From assembly GCA_964406775.1 (NCBI GenBank), contig CAYOSW010000008.1:1-48918 (forward strand): a stretch of DNA of 48,918 bases. The letters run 5' to 3'. The notes under the pieces are model-generated. The model was not told the DNA's origin. It searched no databases and saw only the letters and a list, made by a program, of their open reading frames with translations. A program made the position numbers and the translations under genes. Below are positions 7,191 through 15,098 of the stretch, piece after piece (the first letter of the stretch is position 1; each line of letters opens with the position of its first letter). The DNA comes from JACPKO01 sp964406775 (GTDB lineage: Bacteria > Patescibacteriota > Microgenomatia > Daviesbacterales > UBA10151).

Positions 7191-9104
7191 TTAGAAGAGA
7201 TGACCGCCGGTAATTTTTGCACCGGCTGAAGGGTTGCAGATAATAGTTTTAATCACTCCTTCTGTTTTGCTCAATTTGTCTGAGATTTTTTTCGCATCTT
7301 TTTTTAAACAGTAAATAACCGGTTGAGGTCCTGCATCCATTGTAAAATAGGGAGTAAGTCCTTGATCCCGGAGTTTTTTACATTCCTTCATTATTCTGAT
7401 TGTTGCCGGTTCCCAATAGATGATATATGGGTTAGCAGTGAGAGACATTGTTACAAACTCAAGACATTCTTCCTCCAGGATTTCTCCGAAGCTTATAATA
7501 TCTCTTTCTTTAATTGCTTTTTTCATTTTTGCGACTCTCGCGGGCAGATTTTTGATCCTGAGTTTAAAGAACGGACTTGTAGTGGTAATTCCGTGACCCT
7601 TTGTCGTTGAGACATCTTTTTTCTCGCTGGTTATCATTACAATTATTGCCGATAAATCCCAATGGTCAGCCGGAAAAATTGTATGAGCGTAGGAAGACTT
7701 ATGGCTTGTACCCTGATTCCATTCGACGAATCCTCCCGGTATGCTTCTCGCTGCAGATCCTGAACCCAGACGGGCTAAAGCTGACAATTCTTTTTCACTG
7801 AGATTAAGTCCCAAAGCTGTTGTTCCGGCTAAGGAAAGCGCTGCAAATCCTGAAGCAGAGGAGGCCAGTCCGGAGGAATTAGGAAAATTATTTTTTGAAA
7901 CTACCCGTGCTTTAAGATCTGTTTTAGCAACTTTACGGATATTATCCAGATGATTCATCAGCCTGTCTTGCTCGGCCAGTTTCTTCTCTCCGTCAATCTC
8001 GATGGAGTCTTTCTTAAATTCTTTAGAGAACTCAACTGTGGTAATTGTGAAAACGTTATCCAGACTCACACTTAAAGTATTACTGAAAGGTATGTTTAAT
8101 TTGGAATCTTTCTTCCCCCAAAATTTTATAAAGGCGATATTTGCAGGTGCTTTAGCGGTTGCTTTCATAATTGTATTGGTATTCTGAGCTTCTAATTTAA
8201 CAGGATAATATCTTAATTTATGGCTTTGTGCAAATTTTATAAGCTTATTTAGATTTTTGTGATAGGCTAATATCATTCCCGAGCCGTTTTTTATTCCTCC
8301 GGCTCCGGTAATTTTTGCAGCACCGCCGGTTTTCTCGATGTTTCTTATTATGGCAATGGAGCTTGTGCCGACAACACCCAATTTTTCTAAATTACTCTCT
8401 GCCATTCTAATTATGCGTATAAATTTCTTCCCGTCCCATTTCTTTAAAACGGTCAACATTTCTTCAGTCAGAATATCTTGGGAATTTAGAATTTCACCGG
8501 TTACTATCATTTGTTTTTTCATTTTTTCTTTAATAAATGCGACCATCTCTGAAGTTCCCTCAGCAGGTTTACCTGAATCAATTAAAAGAAGATTTATGTT
8601 TTTCTGCAAACTGAGAGGAGTGATAATTTTTGAGTTGTCCGGATTTTTCTTAAAATAAGTAAGACCTGGATTTAAAACAGCTGCCAAATCTCCTCCTGAG
8701 GGGTTACCGTGGAATATTTTTTCTCCTTCAATCGCGATCTCGAAAAGGTCGTCCCGGGAATATTCAATTTTCAAAAACTTCAATAGACATTCCGAGAAAG
8801 CGGCGGAGAGGGAAGCGGAAGTTCCGAGCCCTGATCCTATTGGGATGCCCGCTTTATCAATTTCGATCTGATAATCGGGAATATTCACGACTTGGAATTT
8901 TTGCCTGATTTTTTCCTCGATAGCCAGCTGCATATTCCGGATAGCGTCATCGTATTGAGTAATTCCGAGTATTTCTTTTTTCTTGGCTTTTCGGATATTG
9001 GCTTTCAGAAATAAATTCACCGGTGCAAGGATGGCCGGCTTGCCGTAAACAACGCTATGCTCGCCGATGAGATGAATTTTTCCGGGGATTTTAACTTTTA
9101 TCAT
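7191..9104 (-). CDS. Mevalonate kinase fused to (di)phosphomevalonate decarboxylase
   Basis: This 637-aa protein is two complete GHMP-fold enzymes in one chain. Residues 1-312 are a mevalonate kinase: 'KIPGKIHLIGEHSVVYGKPA', the phosphate loop 'IPIGSGLGTSAS', and 'FHGNPSGGD' with the catalytic Asp. Residues 313-637 are a decarboxylase of the MVD family: 'ANIAFIKFWGKKD', 'SSGLASSASGFAAL', 'GSGSAARSIPGGF', and 'FTMDAGPQP' with the catalytic Asp. The usual Tyr of the 'YWGK' motif is Phe. No phosphomevalonate kinase is seen in the window. The fusion could pass phosphomevalonate directly between active sites. It lies 5 nt after DUF35 and abuts IPK. Confidence 0.93.
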   Translation of the reverse strand: MIKVKIPGKIHLIGEHSVVYGKPAILAPVNLFLKANIRKAKKKEILGITQYDDAIRNMQLAIEEKIRQKFQVVNIPDYQIEIDKAGIPIGSGLGTSASLSAAFSECLLKFLKIEYSRDDLFEIAIEGEKIFHGNPSGGDLAAVLNPGLTYFKKNPDNSKIITPLSLQKNINLLLIDSGKPAEGTSEMVAFIKEKMKKQMIVTGEILNSQDILTEEMLTVLKKWDGKKFIRIIRMAESNLEKLGVVGTSSIAIIRNIEKTGGAAKITGAGGIKNGSGMILAYHKNLNKLIKFAQSHKLRYYPVKLEAQNTNTIMKATAKAPANIAFIKFWGKKDSKLNIPFSNTLSVSLDNVFTITTVEFSKEFKKDSIEIDGEKKLAEQDRLMNHLDNIRKVAKTDLKARVVSKNNFPNSSGLASSASGFAALSLAGTTALGLNLSEKELSALARLGSGSAARSIPGGFVEWNQGTSHKSSYAHTIFPADHWDLSAIIVMITSEKKDVSTTKGHGITTTSPFFKLRIKNLPARVAKMKKAIKERDIISFGEILEEECLEFVTMSLTANPYIIYWEPATIRIMKECKKLRDQGLTPYFTMDAGPQPVIYCLKKDAKKISDKLSKTEGVIKTIICNPSAGAKITGGHLF

Positions 9105-9109
9105 AAAAG

Positions 9110-9409
9110 TTAGGCAGGGACTGCTTTGACGGCATAGTCTATTACATCATTAGGTCCGGGCTTTTTCAATCTTCTCACAACGAGACGGACTTTCAGGTTA
9201 GGTTTTAAATCTTCAATGGAGCAGTCCACGATCTGAACAGGCATTTTTTCTTTTGATTCAAGCTGAATGATCCCGACGAAATAGGGGGACTGGTATTCAA
9301 ACCCGGTAGGCGGGGTTGAAACTTGTGTCCATACCAGTAACTTCCCGGTTTTTCCAAGATATGAATGGAGCTTTTTCGTGTCACGCCAATTTTTTACCGG
9401 ATTACTCAT
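9110..9409 (-). CDS. DUF35 OB-fold protein of the thiolase/HMG-CoA synthase complex, no zinc ribbon
   Basis: The 99-aa protein overlaps the thiolase gene by 8 nt and follows it in the operon, the canonical archaeal arrangement thiolase-DUF35-HMGS. The OB-fold part is recognisable: 'GKLLVWTQVSTPPTGFEYQS', 'PYFVGIIQLE', then 'VRLVVRRLKKPG'. In archaea this protein bridges thiolase and HMG-CoA synthase so that acetoacetyl-CoA is channelled. The usual N-terminal rubredoxin-like CxxC...CxxC ribbon is absent; the only Cys is in 'VDCSIED'. It therefore appears to be a shortened form that keeps only the helix and OB-fold. Confidence 0.78.
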   Translation of the reverse strand: MSNPVKNWRDTKKLHSYLGKTGKLLVWTQVSTPPTGFEYQSPYFVGIIQLESKEKMPVQIVDCSIEDLKPNLKVRLVVRRLKKPGPNDVIDYAVKAVPA

Positions 9410-10547
9410 CTTGCTCCTTTTTTAAAATATGAATAACGACTGTTGCACCAGTTCCTCCGACATTCTGTGTTAGTCCGACCCTGGCTTTTTCAACCTGTCT
9501 GTTGCCCAAATTTCCTTTTAATTGCTGTGAGACCTCTATGATTTGTTTTACTCCGGTGGCTCCAACAGGGTGCCCGCAAGCCTTAAGTCCTCCGGAAGTG
9601 TTGACGGGAATTTTACCGCCCAATTTAGTATTTCCTTGTGCGATGAAATTACCGGCATCTCCTTTTTTGCATATCCCTAAATCTTCAAGTGCTAGGATCT
9701 CGGCAATTGTGAAACAATCGTGAACTTCCAGTACGTCAATATCCGAAGGTTTTATATCTGCCTCCGCGTATGCTTTTTGTGCGGCGATAGATGTCGCCTT
9801 AATCTCCGTTAAACTGGAACGGCCGGATAAATCCAGAGTATCGGTTGCAGATTCTGAAGCTGCAATATAGACATCATTTTTTTTACCTTCCGTTGATAGA
9901 ATTAAAGCTCCAGCACCGTCTGTTATAGGAGATGAATCAAAAATGGTAAACGGGTCGGAGATTACAGGGGAGGAAAGAGCTCTCTTTAGATCTATTTGAT
10001 ATGGAAATTGAGCATTCGGATTTAGTGATGCGTGATAATGATTTTTGACCGAAACTGCAGCCATATGTTCTTTGGTAGTTCCGTATTTTTGCATATGGGC
10101 TTTAGCCATTAATGCATAAAGAGCGGGGAAGGTAAGACCGGCCTGCCGTTCCATTTCGGACCCTGCCCCCATAAGAGCTGCGGAGATTTGAGAAGTAGAC
10201 ACATCGGTCATCTTTTCTGCACCGATCACCAGAACATTTTTGAATTGTCCGGACATCAGGGCGTAAAGCGCACTTTGAACCGCCAGTCCTCCCGAAGCGC
10301 AAGCCCCCTCCAGTCTGAAAGCCGGTGCATTTATTTTAAGTATCGATGTTGCAAGAGCCCCCAAATGATCTTGACCTGATATTTTTCCGTAAAGCATATT
10401 GCCGATAAAAACCGCGTCAATTTTATCCGGACTCAATCCGGCTTCAGCCAAAGCCTTCTCCGATGATTCGGAAATCAGATCTTCCAGAGTTTTATCCCAA
10501 AGCTCGCCAAACCGGGTAAGTCCGGTACCTTTAATATAGATCTTCAT
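9402..10547 (-). CDS. Acetyl-CoA C-acetyltransferase (archaeal/SCP-x-type thiolase)
   Basis: The 381-aa protein has the nucleophilic Cys in 'EGACASGGLAV' (Cys83), the 'NTSGGLKACGHPVGATG' motif with the second active-site His and Cys region, and 'EVHDCFTIAEI' typical of the archaeal SCP-x-type subgroup. It condenses two acetyl-CoA to acetoacetyl-CoA, the first step of the mevalonate route. Length matches the family. It begins 1 nt after the HMG-CoA synthase stop and overlaps the DUF35 gene. The three gene products probably form one complex. Confidence 0.93.
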   Translation of the reverse strand: MKIYIKGTGLTRFGELWDKTLEDLISESSEKALAEAGLSPDKIDAVFIGNMLYGKISGQDHLGALATSILKINAPAFRLEGACASGGLAVQSALYALMSGQFKNVLVIGAEKMTDVSTSQISAALMGAGSEMERQAGLTFPALYALMAKAHMQKYGTTKEHMAAVSVKNHYHASLNPNAQFPYQIDLKRALSSPVISDPFTIFDSSPITDGAGALILSTEGKKNDVYIAASESATDTLDLSGRSSLTEIKATSIAAQKAYAEADIKPSDIDVLEVHDCFTIAEILALEDLGICKKGDAGNFIAQGNTKLGGKIPVNTSGGLKACGHPVGATGVKQIIEVSQQLKGNLGNRQVEKARVGLTQNVGGTGATVVIHILKKEQDE

Positions 10548-10548
10548 A

Positions 10549-11595
10549 TTAAATAAACTCCTTGGACTTAAATAATTTTACGAATTCGGGGTAGCTTATT
10601 GTCCGCTTATTTTTTATCTGCTCAGACACCCTATTCTTATTATTTTTTTGATATTTCAGTATATTTTCAGTTATTTCAAAAATGAAAGCATCCGAACCTG
10701 AGCCGGATCCGTAGGAGCATACAAAAACTTTCTGACCCGGTTTGGCTACATCCAAAACAGCAGCCAGTCCGACAAGCGAGGAAGCAGAGTAGGGATTTCC
10801 GATGCTTTCAACGATCAGTCCTTTTTGAATCTGATCTTTGGAAAAACCTAATCTCCTAGCCGCGTCTTTAGGAAATTTGGAATTGGGCATATGGAAAACG
10901 GCGTGAGCAAAGTCTGAAGGTTTTAGATTGGATTTCTTAAGCAAATTTTCTGAAGCACTGATGACGTGGTCAAAATAGGCAGGTTCTCCGGTAAATCTTC
11001 CGCCGTGGGAAGGATATTTTTGACCGTCTCTCCTCCAAAAATCAGGAGTGTTAGTGGAATAAGAAGTGAAATCAATAATTCTTGCAATAATTTCTTCCTT
11101 TCCGAGGATAAAAGCGCCGGCTGCTGAGGCGGCGGTATATTCTAAAGCATCTCCCGGTTTTGCCTGTGCGGTATCTGATCCGATTGCAAAACCCTCCTTA
11201 ATTTGTCCGCTTTCAATAAGTCCTGCTACAAGTTGCAAGGCAGCGGTACCTGCTTTACAGGCAAACTGAGTGTCTGCGCCTAAGTAATTTTTAGTTATAC
11301 CGAGTATCTCTGCAACGGTTGTGGACGTAGGTTTAACGGCATAAGGATGAGACTCCGAGCCGATTAAAACTGCCTCAATTTTTTTCAGTGAATTAGGGTT
11401 ATTAATAATTGCTATATTTGCAGACTCCACCGCCATACTGACTGAATCTTCGTCAATTGCAGGCACTGATTTTTCCTCGAGTCCGAGAGCTTTTACGACA
11501 GCTCTGCCGTCGCGCTGCCAAAATTCAGCAATCTCAGCAATTCTTACTCTGTATTTAGGTATATAAGTACCGTATGAAACGATTCCGGTTTTCAT
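10549..11595 (-). CDS. Hydroxymethylglutaryl-CoA synthase, archaeal type
   Basis: The 348-aa protein opens with 'GIVSYGTYIPKYRV', has the catalytic Cys in 'TQFACKAGTAALQ' (Cys113), the His in 'FHMPNSKFPKDAARRLG', and 'NPYSASSLVGLAAVLD'. This is the archaeal HMGS pattern rather than the eukaryote/Gram-positive one. It adds acetyl-CoA to acetoacetyl-CoA to give HMG-CoA. The gene overlaps the HMGR stop by 4 nt and stands 1 nt before the thiolase, so the operon order follows the biochemical order closely. Confidence 0.93.
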   Translation of the reverse strand: MKTGIVSYGTYIPKYRVRIAEIAEFWQRDGRAVVKALGLEEKSVPAIDEDSVSMAVESANIAIINNPNSLKKIEAVLIGSESHPYAVKPTSTTVAEILGITKNYLGADTQFACKAGTAALQLVAGLIESGQIKEGFAIGSDTAQAKPGDALEYTAASAAGAFILGKEEIIARIIDFTSYSTNTPDFWRRDGQKYPSHGGRFTGEPAYFDHVISASENLLKKSNLKPSDFAHAVFHMPNSKFPKDAARRLGFSKDQIQKGLIVESIGNPYSASSLVGLAAVLDVAKPGQKVFVCSYGSGSGSDAFIFEITENILKYQKNNKNRVSEQIKNKRTISYPEFVKLFKSKEFI

Positions 11596-12737
11596 TTTTT
11601 ACCTTTTCTTCCTAAAGCGATATGGGCTTTTGCTAAAGAGCCTTCAGCTTGAGACGAGAGAAGCGAGAGTTCCCCGGCGAGTACCGCGCCGGCAATGATC
11701 ATAGCAAATTTTTTCGATTTTCCGCTACCGGATACGCCTAAAATTTGCAAGCTTTCCTTTTGAGTTGGGAGATCCGTCCCTCCTCCTACTGTTCCCGCCA
11801 TTAAGTTAGGCAGATAGACTGAAAAATATAAGTCGCCATTATCTAAAGTTTCAGCTGCTGTCATTCCGATGCTTCCTTCCGGAACCTGACCCAGATCCTG
11901 GCCGGTTGATGCAAAAATTGCTGCAATAATATTTGCAAAATGAGCATTAAAGCCCATTGATCCGGCCATTGCCGATCCGGTCAGAACTTTCCTTAAAACA
12001 ATATTGCATATTTTATCGGAGGTAGTTTTTAATACGCTTCCGACGATCTCCTTTTTAATTGTGACATCAGCCCAGACTTGCTTGCCCCGACCCTGTATAA
12101 AATTTATCCAGGCCGGTTTTTTATCAACATCATAATTCCCGGATAAGGAAAGGCATTCTACGCCGGTTTTTTCTTCAATAAATTCAACAGCCTTTTGTGT
12201 CGCAATTGTGGCCATATTCATCCCCATAGCATCACCCGAATCAAAAGAAAACCTGATAAATAAACTCCGGCCGGAAAAATTGGAAGTAATGCTCAGAAGC
12301 TTCAGATGATGTGAAGTGGCCTCGCAAATCTTCTTAATCTCATTGTAATTTTCACTCAGCCATTTTTTAACCCCGACATTCTCCTTAATCCCGGAAGTTT
12401 TAAAGACAGGCGCACGGGTAACACCGCTGTTATGGAATTCGACGTGTACACCTCCCGATTCAGTAATCGCTTTAGCTCCTCTTGATACCGAAGCAACCAG
12501 CGCTCCCTCGGTTGTGGCGAGCGGCAGATAGAAGGACTCGTTTAAGTTTTTGATAAGAAGAGGTCCGGCTATGCCCAGAGGTATCTGAGTAGCACCGATC
12601 AAATTCTCAATATTTTTGCCGGAAACCTGAGTCTCGGAAAAAGAAAATTCTGAAATATTGTTTAATTTTGTCTCTGACTGTTCTTCAATGAATCTTCTGC
12701 GCTCGGAGGCAGATGTGAAATCTCTTAAACTCTTCAT
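11592..12737 (-). CDS. Hydroxymethylglutaryl-CoA reductase (class I-like)
   Basis: A 381-aa product from ATG 12737; an in-frame TTG lies 6 nt upstream, but the ATG sits 9 nt after a good TAGAAT box. Catalytic elements are present: Glu in 'LATTEGALVASVSRG', Lys in 'QGRGKQVWAD', Asp in 'TGQDLGQVPEGS', and the His of 'LAKAHIAL' near the C-terminus. NADPH binding is marked by 'DAMGMNMAT' and 'GTVGGGTDLPTQ'. It reduces HMG-CoA to mevalonate, the committed step. It is the first gene of the six-gene mevalonate operon. Confidence 0.94.
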   Translation of the reverse strand: MKSLRDFTSASERRRFIEEQSETKLNNISEFSFSETQVSGKNIENLIGATQIPLGIAGPLLIKNLNESFYLPLATTEGALVASVSRGAKAITESGGVHVEFHNSGVTRAPVFKTSGIKENVGVKKWLSENYNEIKKICEATSHHLKLLSITSNFSGRSLFIRFSFDSGDAMGMNMATIATQKAVEFIEEKTGVECLSLSGNYDVDKKPAWINFIQGRGKQVWADVTIKKEIVGSVLKTTSDKICNIVLRKVLTGSAMAGSMGFNAHFANIIAAIFASTGQDLGQVPEGSIGMTAAETLDNGDLYFSVYLPNLMAGTVGGGTDLPTQKESLQILGVSGSGKSKKFAMIIAGAVLAGELSLLSSQAEGSLAKAHIALGRKGKK

Positions 12738-12746
12738 AAACAAGCA

Positions 12747-12775
12747 ATTCTAACAAATTTGCTCCGCACTTCAAA
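12747..12775 (-). promoter_or_regulatory. Promoter of the mevalonate operon
   Basis: On the minus strand TTTGAA (-35, 12770-12775) and TAGAAT (-10, 12747-12752) are separated by 17 nt. The HMGR ATG follows 9 nt after the -10 box, so transcription should start at or next to the start codon. It overlaps the divergent promoter for the prenyl synthase, and the two could compete. Confidence 0.55.
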
Positions 12776-12787
12776 ATTATGTTAAAG
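12759..12787 (+). promoter_or_regulatory. Candidate promoter of the prenyl synthase/UppS pair
   Basis: TTGCTC (12759-12764) and TTAAAG (12782-12787) are spaced by 17 nt, with the ATG 8 nt downstream, again a leaderless layout. Both boxes are weaker than consensus. An alternative -10 (TATGTT at 12778-12783) would give a 13-nt spacer, which is too short. Confidence 0.4.
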
Positions 12788-12795
12788 TAGCAGGC

Positions 12796-13791
12796 ATGAA
12801 TTTTGACGAGTACTTAAAGATAAACGCTATCCTGGTGGACAAAAAATTGGAAATGATTTTGAAAACCTATGCCGAGTCATTCGGTAAAAATAATCCGGTT
12901 CTGGGAGAAAAATTTCAGGAATTTATAAATGCCTCCAGAGGAGGGAAGAGATTAAGAGGGGTGCTTGTATTGCTAGGTTATAAGATAGCCGGGGGCGCAA
13001 ATGTAAAGAAGGTTTTGGATGCGGCTGCAGCGCTTGAGATATTTCAAACTGCAATTTTAGCGCAGGACGATTTTATTGATAAAAGTAAAACAAGAAGGGG
13101 TAAGCCTTCTTTGCACCAAGCTTTGGGAGGGGATCACAAAGCGATCTCCGAAGCGGTCTGTCTTTCGGATCTGGGTTTTTTTATCAGTTTTAAACTGCTT
13201 GGAAATTCCGGGGCGAAGGTTTTTGAGGTTTTTAGTCAATCCCTGATGGATACTGTGCTCGGGGAAATGCTTGATATTGATCTTTTGTACGGGGAATCAT
13301 CCGAACAGGATTCACTTAAGATAGCGATGCTTAAGACGGCCAGTTATTCATTTTCGGCGCCTTTAGTGATCGGCGCAATACTGGGAGCGGGAGATAAGGG
13401 TCTTTTGCAAAAATTAGAAAAGTTCGGTACGAACGCTGGGATAGCATATCAAATTCAGGATGATGTTCTCGGGGTATTCGGAGAAGAAAAGATTTTGGGG
13501 AAAAGTACCGACTCGGATATTAAAGAAGGCAAAGTTACGCTTATGATCACTCAGGCTTTAAAATTTGCAAATACCGGGGACCGGAAAATACTTCAATCTA
13601 TTTACGGGAAAAAGAGTGTCACACGCGAAGAGAAAAACATTTTGAAAAGTCTGCTGGTAAAGCTTGGCGCATTTGATTATGCAAAGTCCAGAACTTCGGA
13701 ATATTTTAAAAAGGCACGCACTTCTTTAAATGGGATTAATGAACCACTATTATATTCATTGATGGATTTTTTGAAAGAGAGGGAGAGTTAA
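12796..13791 (+). CDS. Polyprenyl (farnesyl/geranylgeranyl) diphosphate synthase
   Basis: The 331-aa all-helical protein has 'GKRLRGVLVLLGY', the first Asp-rich motif 'DDFID' at residues 91-95 followed by 'KTRRGKPSLHQ', and the second motif 'QDDVLGVFGEEKILGK' at about 221-236. These features are those of trans-isoprenyl diphosphate synthases, which add IPP units to allylic diphosphates. Chain length is not obvious: the residues before the first motif ('FQTAILAQ') are small to medium. The gene is divergent from the mevalonate operon and abuts uppS, so product flow to a polyprenyl carrier is likely. Confidence 0.92.
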   Translation: MNFDEYLKINAILVDKKLEMILKTYAESFGKNNPVLGEKFQEFINASRGGKRLRGVLVLLGYKIAGGANVKKVLDAAAALEIFQTAILAQDDFIDKSKTRRGKPSLHQALGGDHKAISEAVCLSDLGFFISFKLLGNSGAKVFEVFSQSLMDTVLGEMLDIDLLYGESSEQDSLKIAMLKTASYSFSAPLVIGAILGAGDKGLLQKLEKFGTNAGIAYQIQDDVLGVFGEEKILGKSTDSDIKEGKVTLMITQALKFANTGDRKILQSIYGKKSVTREEKNILKSLLVKLGAFDYAKSRTSEYFKKARTSLNGINEPLLYSLMDFLKERES

Positions 13792-14499
13792 GTGCGTAAA
13801 AACCAGGAAGAGAAGATTATTCCCCAACACATCGCGATAATTATGGACGGCAACAGAAGATGGGCCAGAAGCCGCGGATTACCCGATATTGAGGGGCACG
13901 AGAAAGGTTCTGAGGTTTTAGAGGAGGTTGTGCAGGCAGCCGCAGATTTAGGAGTGAAAACTGTAACTGTATATGCTCTATCTACAGAAAACATTAAAGA
14001 GAGGGCGAAGAGAGAGGTTTGGGGTTTATTCAATCTGATTAAGAAGTCTTATCATAAAAAACTTAAAAAGATGATGAAAAATGGAGTAAGGGTAGAGATT
14101 GTAGGTGAATTAAACGGGTTGCCGGGTATTATTTTAAAAATTATTCAGGAAATAAAAAAGACTTATATTAAAAATGAGTCAATAAAGTTAAATATTGCTT
14201 TAAACTACGGCGGTAAGCGGGAGTTGATAGAGGCTTTCAGGGATCTGATTAAAGAAGGTATAGATCTGAATAAGGTGGATGAATCGGCTATTGCTAAAAA
14301 ACTTTACACAAAAGGGGAGCCTGATCCTGAACTGGTAATCAGAACAGGGGGGAGAATCAGATTATCCAACTTTCTGCTTTGGCAGACAGCCTATTCGGAA
14401 TTGTATTTTACGAAAGTTTTATGGCCTGACTTCGGCTCCAAAGAGCTCAAAAAAGCAGTCAGGTGGTACCAGCTTCAAAAGAGAAATTTCGGAAAGTAA
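13792..14499 (+). CDS. uppS: Undecaprenyl (cis-polyprenyl) diphosphate synthase, GTG start
   Basis: The gene starts with GTG directly after the preceding stop codon. The 235-aa product has 'IAIIMDGNRRWARSRGLPD' with catalytic Asp19, 'VYALSTENIKER', 'NYGGKRELIEAF', and 'SNFLLWQTAYSELYFTKVLW' plus 'PDF'. It makes the lipid carrier for cell-wall and surface polysaccharides from the IPP of the neighbouring operon. One oddity is that the family motif RTGGE-x-R-x-SNF reads 'RTGGRIRLSNF', losing the Mg2+-binding Glu. This could result from two compensating single-base indels at 14347-14361 (see findings). Confidence 0.9.
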   Translation: MRKNQEEKIIPQHIAIIMDGNRRWARSRGLPDIEGHEKGSEVLEEVVQAAADLGVKTVTVYALSTENIKERAKREVWGLFNLIKKSYHKKLKKMMKNGVRVEIVGELNGLPGIILKIIQEIKKTYIKNESIKLNIALNYGGKRELIEAFRDLIKEGIDLNKVDESAIAKKLYTKGEPDPELVIRTGGRIRLSNFLLWQTAYSELYFTKVLWPDFGSKELKKAVRWYQLQKRNFGK

Positions 14500-15084
14500 C
14501 TATGGTTTCGCGGATGGTTTTATTGAGGAGGCACCGGAAGCCGTCGGTAAACCTAAAGGTGTTGTTGTCGGAGGCTTGGTATCGAGAGATGGTTGTGGAG
14601 CTAAAGAAGAATTAGGAGCCGCAGGGATGCTGGTGACCGCATTTGCGGATAAATAATTGATGCTGGTGGCCTGGTATTGACCATTAATTACCTGAAAATT
14701 AATCGAAACATCTTTATCGATCTTTACTTTATTTAAATCTGCGGAGGGGGTTGCAATACCTCCTGCAGAAACATCGGTAATTGTGACATTGTCAGAAATC
14801 ATAGCCTCTCCTGTAACTCCATATTTATTCTCAAGCCAGATTTTTTTGCCCTCTATTTTAGTTATTTTTCCCGTAAAAATAGCGGTTTGAAAATCAAAGA
14901 GGGGAGTACTATTTCCGGCATTACCGCCCGTATTGAGAGGAGATCCCGCTTTCCGGCTATTTATAACAATCCAGCCGGCAATACCCATCAAGATAATAAC
15001 CAATACAACTATTGCAATATAAAGCTTGGATCCGGTTTTCGGGGGCATATATTCTATTTTCTGCGGTTGGGATTCTTCTGTCAA
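14500..15084 (-). CDS. Membrane-anchored DUF5666-like protein with Pro/Ser-rich tail, 194 aa
   Basis: The predicted start at 15084 is TTG; an ATG at 15048 (residue 13) is an alternative. A single membrane helix (about residues 24-44) is followed by a small beta domain: 'TGKITKIEGKKIWLENKYG', then 'VTITDVSAGG', 'DKDVSINFQVINGQYQA'. A Pro/Ser/Thr-rich tail follows from about 150 to the end. The beta domain resembles that of the protein at 38183-38629 ('GKITSVDGNTLMVKN', 'MVNGQYQAVSIQY'), so the two are paralogues. Function is unknown; it should face outside the membrane. The gene follows the S74 surface protein. Confidence 0.65.
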   Translation of the reverse strand: MTEESQPQKIEYMPPKTGSKLYIAIVVLVIILMGIAGWIVINSRKAGSPLNTGGNAGNSTPLFDFQTAIFTGKITKIEGKKIWLENKYGVTGEAMISDNVTITDVSAGGIATPSADLNKVKIDKDVSINFQVINGQYQATSINYLSANAVTSIPAAPNSSLAPQPSLDTKPPTTTPLGLPTASGASSIKPSAKP

Positions 15085-15098
15085 GGTTGGATGTCTTT

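Noticed and set aside
7323..8658. Several plus-strand ORFs inside the mevalonate kinase-decarboxylase gene
   Set aside because: Shadow frames opposite a gene with strong family motifs.
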